Notes under the pieces: generated by a model
Told to the model about the DNA's origin: nothing
Databases searched by the model: none
Seen by the model: the letters and a program-made list of their open reading frames with translations, nothing else
Program-made: the position numbers and the translations under genes
Part shown: positions 1 to 5,345 of the stretch, in pieces
How the letters are laid out: every line of letters begins with the position of its first letter
How positions within the stretch are numbered: position 1 is the first letter of the stretch
DNA from: Anaerolineaceae bacterium UBA5838
Lineage (GTDB): Bacteria > Chloroflexota > Anaerolineae > Anaerolineales > Anaerolineaceae
Assembly (NCBI GenBank): GCA_002432795.1
Contig: DJGU01000110.1
Span: 1 to 6,027, forward strand
Reading direction: 5' to 3'
DNA: 6,027 nt

Positions 1-1026
1 TCTTCCACGCCAAACATTGTTTCCCTGTTGGTTGATGGACCCAACAAACCCACCCTGATCGGTCAGCTGGATGCCCACAGCGCTGAATGGCTCGTCCATC
101 CCCAGGCTGTCTATTTGCATGAAGCAGAAACGTATCTCGTCAAAAATCTCGACCTGGCGCAAGGGGCCTGTAATCTCAAACCTGCCCAACCGGACTATTA
201 CACCCTGCCGACTATCAAGACCACAATCGAAAACTTCCAGGAACGTTCCAGCCAGCCGGTCGGTTCCTCCACCGTCAGTTGTGGACCGCTTTCACTTTCC
301 ATCAGGGTTGAGGGATTCAGAAAGATCCGCTGGCAGACCAATGAGACCCTTGAACGTCTGCCGCTGGATCTGCCGGCACGCGGTCTGGAAACCGAAGGTG
401 CCTGGTTTTCCATCGGTGACAACCTCATCAACCATCTCAAAGATCTTGCCTTATGGAACTCGGATCCAAATAATTATGGTCCAGGCTGGCTTGCCCTCAG
501 GCAAAAAATTCTCGCCAGGGATCAATATAAATGTGCTGCCTGTCATCAAACCTTCGCCCCCGCCGAACTTCACGTTCACCACATCCAGCCGTTCAAAACC
601 TTCACCGATCCGCTGCAGGCTAACACACCAACCAACCTCGTCACCCTGTGCCACCGCTGCCACGCGATCGTCGAAACCCGTGTGCGGGTTATCTCGGGCA
701 TGGCGGGCGCGAGCCACGCGTTGCGCAACATTGCTCCCCTGCTCATCATGTGCGATGATGCCGATATCGCCATGCTCTCTGAGCCAAAATCGATCCTCAA
801 TGACGGCCTGCCAGCCATTCTGGTTTACGACACAATTCCGGGAGGTGTGGGACTCTCTAATCAATTATTCGAGGATCATCGCTTCTGGCTTGCGCGTGCT
901 GCTGAGATGATCAGCGATTGCCCCTGCGAGGATGGCTGCCCCGCCTGTGTTGGTCCTTTTGGCGAGGAGGGTTACGGCAGCAAGCGGGAATCCCTGGCTT
1001 TGCTGGAGGGGCTGCTGCATGAGTGA
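1..1026 (+). CDS. mrfA: MrfA/YprA-type DEAD/DEAH helicase, C-terminal part, with internal HNH nuclease domain (5'-partial)
   Basis: The frame is open from base 1 with no stop, so this is the last 341 residues of a larger protein; the TTG at 28 is not a credible start. The N-terminal part (W30 to about T68) has the WLVHPQAVYLHEAETY and DYYTL pattern that follows the motor domains in YprA/MrfA-type superfamily 2 helicases. The C-terminal part matches DUF1998: HALRNIAPLLIMCDDADI (239-256), LVYDTIPGGVGLSNQLFE (274-290) and a cysteine cluster CPCEDGCPAC (C307, C309, C313, C316) that probably binds zinc. Residues about 163-225 form an HNH domain between these blocks. In B. subtilis MrfA is a 3'-5' DNA helicase needed with MrfB for mitomycin C repair; this role is inferred by homology and by the mrfB gene directly downstream. 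The helicase motifs themselves are outside the window, so ATPase activity cannot be checked. An alternative is a DUF1998 helicase of a defence system, but the mrfB partner argues for MrfA. Confidence 0.85.
   Translation, partial: SSTPNIVSLLVDGPNKPTLIGQLDAHSAEWLVHPQAVYLHEAETYLVKNLDLAQGACNLKPAQPDYYTLPTIKTTIENFQERSSQPVGSSTVSCGPLSLSIRVEGFRKIRWQTNETLERLPLDLPARGLETEGAWFSIGDNLINHLKDLALWNSDPNNYGPGWLALRQKILARDQYKCAACHQTFAPAELHVHHIQPFKTFTDPLQANTPTNLVTLCHRCHAIVETRVRVISGMAGASHALRNIAPLLIMCDDADIAMLSEPKSILNDGLPAILVYDTIPGGVGLSNQLFEDHRFWLARAAEMISDCPCEDGCPACVGPFGEEGYGSKRESLALLEGLLHE
487..675 (+). other. HNH endonuclease domain embedded in the MrfA-like protein
   Basis: This stretch encodes residues about 163-225 of the visible protein. 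It shows the order expected for an HNH/McrA-type beta-beta-alpha-metal nuclease: a basic helix (LRQKILARD), a CAAC zinc pair (C178, C181), HVHHI with H193/H194, NLVTLC with N212, and CHRCH with C217, C220 and H221. All metal and catalytic positions are therefore present, so it is probably active rather than a relic. It is preceded by DPNNYGPGW and followed by SGMAGASHALRN, where the ordinary DUF1998 sequence resumes in the same frame with no stop. This is a genuine domain insertion and not a separate gene. What it cuts is not visible from sequence. Confidence 0.85.
1005..1011 (+). promoter_or_regulatory. Shine-Dalgarno of mrfB inside the end of mrfA
   Basis: GGAGGGG ends 7 bases before the ATG at 1019. 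It decides the mrfB start: an upstream in-frame ATG at 932 would add 29 residues that are just the helicase cysteine region read in another frame. The stop of mrfA (TGA, 1024-1026) lies inside the first codons of mrfB, so translation is probably coupled. Confidence 0.8.
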
Positions 1027-2242
1027 TTGGAGCAATCTCTCTGACAGGCTGAAACATCTGGGGGTCCAATGGGGCATTTCGCAGCCTATGAAGCAAAACG
1101 CGGGCAAAGCCAAACCCCTCGAAGAACTTGTGCCCGGCCGCAACCTGAAAACCATCTACGGCGAAATCTTTTCCCTCAATCACGCATACCCCGAAGATCT
1201 CCGGCACGGACATCTTCCCCTCAAGCCGCTAACTGCGCATGATTGGCTTGCCCAGTGGGCTAAAGCTTCATCCACACCCAACCTAAAATCGCTGGTCTTT
1301 CTGGATACCGAGACCACCGGTCTTTCCGGCGGCACAGGTACCATGCCCTTCATGATTGGTGCCGGCCGTTTCATAGAAAACCAATTTGTGGTTGAACAAT
1401 TCTTTGTCCGCAACCCTGCCGAGGAAACCGCCCAACTCGCCGCTTTATCTGAGTTTGTTGAAGGCGTGCAAGGCATCGTCACCTACAACGGAAAGTCATT
1501 TGACCTGCCAATCATCAACACGCGCTACATCATGCAGCGCCTCTCCAATCCATTCACCGCAGTCGCGCACTTTGACCTGCTTCATTTCACCCGCCGCATC
1601 TGGAAATCCCGCCTGGGTCAGTGCAATCTTGGAAATATCGAAACCCAAATACTCGGATTTCAACGCGAGCAGGCGGACATCCCAGGCTACCTGGTTCCTG
1701 ATTTTTACCGCGAATTTCTCTTCACTGGCGATGCCACCCACATGCCGGGCATCTTTTATCACAACGAAGTTGATGTACTCAGCCTCTCAGCGCTCTTCAG
1801 TTGGCTGGCAGCCATCCTTGAAGACCCTTCCGACGACCGTTTCACCGAGCCTGGCGATTTACTTTCGGTTGGACGCGTTCTGGAAATCCTGGAGCGTGAA
1901 CCCTTGGCCGACCAGGTCTACTCCTCTGCAAGACTTCAGCAACTTGAAGAGACGGATCGTCAAAAAAGCCTTCTTTTGCGAGCGAGGCTCCAGAAACGCA
2001 CAGGAAATCTTCAAGAGGCCAGCAGACTATGGCAGGAAGCTGCCGCCTTGGGCAACATAGACGCTTTGATCGAACTGGCTAAGTATTATGAACATCATCT
2101 CCGACACTACGAAGATGCTCTGCGTTTCACAGACCAGGCATTATCCATTTGTTCTGATGCTCCTATGACTGATTCCCTTTTGCACCGCAAAGCGCGGCTT
2201 GAAGCAAAAATAATCAAGACCAATTCTTTTGATGAACATTAA
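1019..2242 (+). CDS. mrfB: MrfB/YprB-type DEDD 3'-5' exonuclease with TPR-like tail
   Basis: The 407-residue product is close to the length of B. subtilis MrfB. Residues about 91-265 form an RNase H-like exonuclease domain: motif I LDTETTG (D96, E98), motif II YNGKSFDLP (D162) and motif III HNEVDVLSL (H248, D252), giving the D-E-D-D metal-binding set. The HFDLLHFTRRIWK and GQCNLGNIE blocks between II and III are typical of this family. Residues about 283-400 are helical with a TPR-like pattern (RTGNLQEASRLWQEAAALGN, then KYYEHHLRHYEDALRFTDQAL), probably a protein-contact region. By family knowledge it is a cytoplasmic nuclease acting with the MrfA helicase in a UvrABC-independent mitomycin C repair route; substrate polarity here is inferred. 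It overlaps the helicase gene by 8 bases (ATGAGTGA) and must share its mRNA. No damage, frameshift or missing catalytic residue is seen. Confidence 0.9.
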   Translation: MSDWSNLSDRLKHLGVQWGISQPMKQNAGKAKPLEELVPGRNLKTIYGEIFSLNHAYPEDLRHGHLPLKPLTAHDWLAQWAKASSTPNLKSLVFLDTETTGLSGGTGTMPFMIGAGRFIENQFVVEQFFVRNPAEETAQLAALSEFVEGVQGIVTYNGKSFDLPIINTRYIMQRLSNPFTAVAHFDLLHFTRRIWKSRLGQCNLGNIETQILGFQREQADIPGYLVPDFYREFLFTGDATHMPGIFYHNEVDVLSLSALFSWLAAILEDPSDDRFTEPGDLLSVGRVLEILEREPLADQVYSSARLQQLEETDRQKSLLLRARLQKRTGNLQEASRLWQEAAALGNIDALIELAKYYEHHLRHYEDALRFTDQALSICSDAPMTDSLLHRKARLEAKIIKTNSFDEH

Positions 2243-2274
2243 AAAAGTGAAACCATGCGCTTTCTACACTTTTT
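2242..2274 (+). terminator. Terminator-like imperfect hairpin after mrfB
   Basis: AAAAAGTG at 2242-2249 is complementary to CACTTTTT at 2267-2274. AAA/TTT can extend the stem inside, leaving a small CTA bulge and a CCATGCGC loop. The 3' arm ends in a run of five T. The stem is A+T-rich and the bulge weakens it, so it is only a moderate candidate. Its place starting at the last base of the mrfB stop codon favours the call. Confidence 0.4.
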
Positions 2275-2378
2275 ACTTACCGCTTCCCCAATAGTTTTGG
2301 TTTTTGAAAGGAAACTTGCCAGCTTAATAGTCTGATTTTCGGATCTGTTTAATAACGAAATTTATGCAATTAACGTGA

Positions 2379-2405
2379 GTTGCTGAAGTTTCTGTTGCTG
2401 AAGTT
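2379..2405 (+). repeat. Tandem-like 12-base direct repeat GTTGCTGAAGTT
   Basis: Two exact copies of GTTGCTGAAGTT, at 2379-2390 and 2394-2405, are separated by 3 bases, giving a 15-base period. They lie just upstream of the predicted promoter of the beta-helix gene. They could be an activator or repressor site on one face of the helix with about 1.5 turns spacing, or a small slippage duplication. The repeat is certain; the function is unknown. Confidence 0.6.
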
Positions 2406-2423
2406 ACACCGGTTTGGGTGTAA
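2404..2423. promoter_or_regulatory. Candidate operator: inverted repeat TTACACC-N6-GGTGTAA
   Basis: Perfect 7-base arms at 2404-2410 and 2417-2423 flank GGTTTG. A further GGTGTA is at 2426-2431, running into the TATAAT, and another TTACACC is at 2483-2489, downstream of the predicted start of transcription. Repetition of one motif around a promoter suggests a dimeric regulator, but no regulator gene is in the window. Confidence 0.45.
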
Positions 2424-2429
2424 ATGGTG

Positions 2430-2435
2430 TATAAT
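2430..2435 (+). promoter_or_regulatory. Predicted -10 box (TATAAT) of the beta-helix gene
   Basis: A perfect TATAAT preceded by TG lies about 90 bases upstream of the start codon. No good -35 box is found at 16-18 bases: the nearest candidate is TTACAC (2404-2409) with a 20-base spacer, so the promoter may need an activator or a TG-type contact. The predicted leader of about 80 bases contains another TTACACC motif. Confidence 0.45.
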
Positions 2436-2510
2436 TGTTATAGTCATGGATTTTCGAGGTTCAGCATTTTACAGAAAGAATGTTACACCAACTTCATAGT
2501 ACCTTGATCC

Positions 2511-2516
2511 GGAGGA
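2511..2516 (+). promoter_or_regulatory. Shine-Dalgarno of the beta-helix gene
   Basis: GGAGGA lies 7 bases before the ATG at 2524. An earlier ATG at 2519 is followed after one codon by TGA, so it cannot be the start. Confidence 0.8.
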
Positions 2517-2523
2517 TTATGAA

Positions 2524-4419
2524 ATGAAAATACACAGATGGTCATTTAATTTTCACGTGTCATTTTTTACAATTGTTTTAACGGGAATGCTGATTTTAAT
2601 TTATAAGCCTAGTGCAGCAAGCTCTGGCATTTTTTATGTTGCTCCAGAAGGTGACTGTGGAGGACAAACTCCTTGTTTTGCCAACCCACAACAAGCTGTC
2701 GATGCTGCGCTAAGCGGGGATGAGATTCGGGTTGCTGCTGGTATATATACAGGTGTCAATAATATTGGCGGTAAGTCCCAACATTTGTATATAAATAAAG
2801 ATCTTTTACTGAGGGGGGGGTATTCCATTAGCGATTGGAATGTGCCAGACCCAGAAATCAATGTCACTGAATTACAAGCTCAAGTACAGGGTCGAGTTGT
2901 TTTCATCACTGGAGACACAACCACTGTAACCATCGATGGGTTTCACTTGACATTTGGCGATGCAAGCGGTTTAGGAGGACACCCTTACGGTAACGATTCC
3001 GGTGGAAATATATTTATTGACAAAGCTTCTGTAAATTTATTCAACTGCGAGATAACAGATGGTGCTGTGCCTTCAGACGGTTATGGAGGAGGGTTGTATA
3101 TCAAGGATGGCACTCTGAAAATAGTTAATACCCTTTTTGATACTAATGAAGCGGGCCATGGTGGTGCAGCTTATATTTCCGGATCTGAAACAGACATTGA
3201 CTCATGCACTTTCACTAACAACCGAACAACTATGATGACTGGTCCAGGACCAGCCATTAAAGTAGACGGGGGTTCTTTTGCTATGAACAAGAGTGTGATC
3301 AGCGGCAATGTCGCTGTAGGAAAAGCTCCTAACTCAGCAGCACTTGATATTAACGCAAGTCCTTTCCAAATTGACAGATCTTTGGTAGAACTCACCGTTT
3401 CCAGTCCTGGAATAAAGTTAAGTGGAAATGGTTACATAAAGAATAGTGAGATTCATGACAATCAATACGGAGGAGTTTCCATCAGCGATGGGGTGGTTAC
3501 AGTTATAGGTAATGACATTTACAATAATGGAAGTTATAGCCCATACGCCGGGGCAGGCCTTTCAATTGATGGCATTTGGGATTTGACTGCAAACATTATC
3601 GCAAATCATATTCACGACAACCACCATTATTATGCTAATAGTAGTGGTGGTGGAGTGTATGTTGATACAGCTATAGACGGATTAGTTAGTTTAATAGATA
3701 ACCTGATCGAAAATAATTGGGTCGGAGCGTCAGGTCATCCTGGTTTTGGAGGGGGGATTATTATTAATGGTGATAGTGTGATCTTAAGCCGGAATAGGAT
3801 CCAAAATAACACGGCTGTCGGATGGATCGATCCGCTTGGCAATTATCTGGGAGGGCAAGGAGGAGGAATTTCAATAAAGGGAGATGCTCTGCTTATGAAC
3901 AATATCATTTCCAATAACCATGCAACTTTCAGTGGATCTGGGTTATCCATTACAGGATCTGCACCTGAGCTTTATCACAATACCATTACCTTTAATAGTT
4001 ACGCCGATGAGGGAACTGGTGTTTATGTGGCAGAAGCTTCTTCATCTGAACGAGCTGAACCCAAGCTTTGGAACAATATAATCACTAACCAACTTGTGGG
4101 AATATACGTAAAGGGTGACGTGACTAATAATGTTGTGATCTCAGATGGAATTCTTTGGTATGAAAACAATGCCAATACTGGTGGTACGGGCACCTTCTTC
4201 CTTAGCCATGAATACACAGGGGATCCCATGTACATTGATGTTGCTGGCAACAATTTTCACATTGCTTTTGATTCAGCTGCTATTGATCACGGCGTATTAA
4301 CCAATATTAACTCTGATATTGACAAGGAACCACGGTTTGGAATTGCGGACTTGGGTGCAGATGAATACTGGGCTCCTGGTATATTAAAGCACTTGTTTTT
4401 ACCGCTACTGACAAAATAA
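2524..4419 (+). CDS. Secreted right-handed beta-helix repeat protein with choice-of-anchor Q-like C-terminus
   Basis: The product has 631 residues. Residues 1-32 are a signal peptide: K2, H4 and R5, a hydrophobic core (about 12-27), then KPSAAS with likely cleavage near A32. FYVAPEGDCGGQTPCF (37-52), QQAVDAALSGDEIRVAAGIYTG and the LLLRGGYSISDW block are the usual start of DUF1565/pectate-lyase-like parallel beta-helix proteins; C45 and C51 may form a disulfide. From about residue 150 to 520 there are many glycine-rich coils, and at least eight NxIxxN-type turns (for example SEIHDN, NDIYNN, NHIHDN, NLIENN, NRIQNN) spaced about 24-36 residues apart, as in an asparagine ladder. The end has AAIDHG, then DIDKEPRFGIADLGADEYW (598-616), the choice-of-anchor Q signature, and a final GILKHLFLPLLTK tail. 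It is probably exported and cell-surface or extracellular. No polysaccharide lyase catalytic set is recognisable, so enzyme activity is not claimed; adhesin or structural roles are equally possible. It is transcribed alone, and is clearly more A+T-rich than mrfAB. A G8 run falls at codons 97-99. Confidence 0.85.
   Translation: MKIHRWSFNFHVSFFTIVLTGMLILIYKPSAASSGIFYVAPEGDCGGQTPCFANPQQAVDAALSGDEIRVAAGIYTGVNNIGGKSQHLYINKDLLLRGGYSISDWNVPDPEINVTELQAQVQGRVVFITGDTTTVTIDGFHLTFGDASGLGGHPYGNDSGGNIFIDKASVNLFNCEITDGAVPSDGYGGGLYIKDGTLKIVNTLFDTNEAGHGGAAYISGSETDIDSCTFTNNRTTMMTGPGPAIKVDGGSFAMNKSVISGNVAVGKAPNSAALDINASPFQIDRSLVELTVSSPGIKLSGNGYIKNSEIHDNQYGGVSISDGVVTVIGNDIYNNGSYSPYAGAGLSIDGIWDLTANIIANHIHDNHHYYANSSGGGVYVDTAIDGLVSLIDNLIENNWVGASGHPGFGGGIIINGDSVILSRNRIQNNTAVGWIDPLGNYLGGQGGGISIKGDALLMNNIISNNHATFSGSGLSITGSAPELYHNTITFNSYADEGTGVYVAEASSSERAEPKLWNNIITNQLVGIYVKGDVTNNVVISDGILWYENNANTGGTGTFFLSHEYTGDPMYIDVAGNNFHIAFDSAAIDHGVLTNINSDIDKEPRFGIADLGADEYWAPGILKHLFLPLLTK
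2813..2820 (+). repeat. G8 homopolymer inside the beta-helix gene
   Basis: Eight consecutive G encode part of R97-G98-G99, early in the mature protein. The frame is open as given. A gain or loss of one G would truncate the product soon after residue 100, so this is a possible slippage site or a sequencing-error hot spot. Confidence 0.55.
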
Positions 4420-4424
4420 ACACT

Positions 4425-4752
4425 CACTAACTCTCCACTGCACTTCCTCCGCGGTCGGCTCAAGTGTAGTTTTTCTTTCTTTTTGCCTTCAAGACACCAC
4501 TTTCTCTCATCAGCCGATGGATGGTCTCATTGCTAAAGCGGATATCTTTTTTTATTTCGAGTTTCTCTGTCATCAAAGTTGGCCCAAATCCTTGCATGGT
4601 GGGTTCACACACAAATTCTCTCACCACATCCCGGGTTTCTATGTCTATCTTTCGATTGCTTGGCTTCCCGCGTTTCCTCGAAACTAATCCTCCATTTCCT
4701 TCCTGGCAATATCGTTGCAGGATGCGTCGAAATTACCGTTCACTGATCCCTA
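4425..4752 (-). pseudogene. ISNCY-type transposase remnant, main part (decayed, split by IS630)
   Basis: The reverse strand from 4752 down to about 4425 reads LGISER, stop, FRRILQRYCQEG, GGLVSRKRGKPSNRK, GFGPTLMTEKL, FSNETIHRLMRESG, VLKAKRKKNY. This is the N-terminal helix-turn-helix and linker pattern of ISNCY (IS1202-like) transposases. A TAA replaces the glutamine codon expected in SERQ. After KKNYT there is a TGA, but the neighbouring frame continues as RPRRKCSGELV, matching the next conserved block, so a frameshift is also present. Similarity then stops at GELV, six bases after the stop codon of the beta-helix gene; the catalytic DDE part is absent. The gene is dead and truncated at both visible levels. 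Family assignment is from remembered consensus, not from a search. Confidence 0.7.
4751..4752. repeat. TA target duplication, left copy
   Basis: TA directly abuts the left terminal repeat and is repeated at 5981-5982 outside the right one. Fusing the flanks over one TA gives CTAG, the site IS630-type elements are known to prefer. Confidence 0.75.
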
Positions 4753-4764
4753 GTAGTCTGTCAA
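4753..4764 (+). repeat. Left terminal inverted repeat of the IS630 element
   Basis: GTAGTCTGTCAA matches the right end exactly in inverted orientation. The inner part TGTCAA (4759-4764) has another inverted copy, TTGACA at 4775-4780, ten bases further in, which could be a second transposase contact. Confidence 0.8.
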
Positions 4765-4822
4765 GGCTATAAGTTTGACATGGCATGAAGTTTGCAACCT
4801 TTTTTGGAAATTATACTCAGAT

Positions 4823-4828
4823 AAAGGA
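4823..4828 (+). promoter_or_regulatory. Shine-Dalgarno of the IS630 transposase
   Basis: AAAGGA ends 8 bases before the ATG at 4837 and supports that start. A TATACT at 4812-4817 could be a -10 box, but no well-spaced -35 accompanies it. Confidence 0.6.
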
Positions 4829-4836
4829 CAAACCCC

Positions 4837-5295
4837 ATGAACCAAAAATATCCTGTCAAACTAAGCGAAACCGAACGTTACCAGTTGAAGCAACTCGTTT
4901 CTTCCGGTATAGCACCAGCTAGAAAATTACGTCGAGCACAGATATTGTTGAAGTCAGACAGTAGCACAAATGGAGCGAATTGGAACTATCAGGCTATCTG
5001 TGAAGCATTCGATGTGTCCAATGTAACGGTGAGCAAGGTTCGTCGAACCTATATAGAAGGGGGGTTAGAAACCGTACTCAATCGCAAGAAACCAGATCGC
5101 ATCTACAAACACCGTCTGGATGGTGAAAATGAGGCGCACCTGATTGCGTTAGTCTGCAGCGAAACGCCAGCTGGAAGAGATTGCTGGACTTTGCGTTTAT
5201 TGCGTGACCGATTTATTCAACTCGGGTATGTAGAAAATATTTCCCACGAGACGATTCGTACCATCCTCAAAAAAACGAACTTAAGCCTTGGCTAA
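4837..5295 (+). CDS. IS630-family transposase, upstream frame (DNA-binding half)
   Basis: The 152-residue frame carries the DNA-binding part. An N-terminal region (LSETERYQLKQLV, then RKLRRAQILLKSD) leads to a helix-turn-helix at about 51-71 (NYQAICEAFDVSNVTVSKVRR) and GGLETVLNRKKP, typical of IS630 transposases. A second helical region (WTLRLLRDRF, ISHETIRTILKK) ends at residue 146. The last six residues, TNLSLG, do not belong to the family pattern. Shifting by -1 in the A7 run (5269-5275) instead gives KKNELKPWLNEEWCIPP, the usual linker into the catalytic domain. The frame is therefore one half of a 378-residue protein, made by programmed frameshifting or transcript slippage, or broken by loss of one A. 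By itself it could be a DNA-binding inhibitor of transposition; that is inference. Confidence 0.8.
   Translation: MNQKYPVKLSETERYQLKQLVSSGIAPARKLRRAQILLKSDSSTNGANWNYQAICEAFDVSNVTVSKVRRTYIEGGLETVLNRKKPDRIYKHRLDGENEAHLIALVCSETPAGRDCWTLRLLRDRFIQLGYVENISHETIRTILKKTNLSLG
5269..5275 (+). promoter_or_regulatory. A7 frameshift or slippage site of the IS630 transposase
   Basis: Seven A read as AAA AAA A in the upstream frame. A -1 slip on the second AAA makes the next codon AAC and yields KKNELKPW, in agreement with the family consensus. The run is not a canonical A AAA AAG heptamer in this frame, so tRNA slippage on AAA or RNA polymerase slippage adding an A are the likelier mechanisms. A plain one-base deletion (A8 to A7) would look the same. 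Confidence 0.55.
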
Positions 5296-5345
5296 ATGAG
5301 GAGTGGTGTATCCCTCCCAAAGCCAATGGCGAGTTTGTATGCAAG

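Noticed and set aside
28..30. TTG at 28 as a real start of the helicase gene
   Set aside because: The frame is open to base 1 and the protein begins in the middle of known MrfA-type sequence, so the gene starts outside the window.
451..864. Minus-strand open frame of 137 codons opposite the HNH region
   Set aside because: It lies opposite clear HNH and DUF1998 coding sequence, with no motif and no Shine-Dalgarno; it is a shadow of codon bias.
932..1018. Upstream ATG at 932 as the start of mrfB
   Set aside because: The extra 29 residues are the helicase cysteine region read in another frame, with no family similarity, and there is a strong Shine-Dalgarno before the ATG at 1019.
2255..2335. 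Small open frame of 26 codons (MRFLHFLLT...) after mrfB
   Set aside because: It has no ribosome binding site, overlaps the terminator-like hairpin and shows no recognisable motif.
2243..2523. CRISPR, tRNA or riboswitch in the intergenic region
   Set aside because: Only a two-copy 12-base repeat and short motifs are present; there is no cloverleaf, no spacer-repeat array and no conserved aptamer core that I can recognise.
2519..2527. ATG at 2519 as a start or leader peptide
   Set aside because: It reads ATG AAA TGA, only two codons; the overlap with the true start looks accidental.
4521..4772. Plus-strand open frame of 83 codons
   Set aside because: It is the antisense shadow of the ISNCY-type transposase remnant, crosses the IS630 left end, and has no Shine-Dalgarno.
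4775..4817. TTGACA (4775) with TATACT (4812) as a transposase promoter
   Set aside because: The spacer is about 31 bases, far beyond the usual 16-18, so it cannot be one promoter as written.
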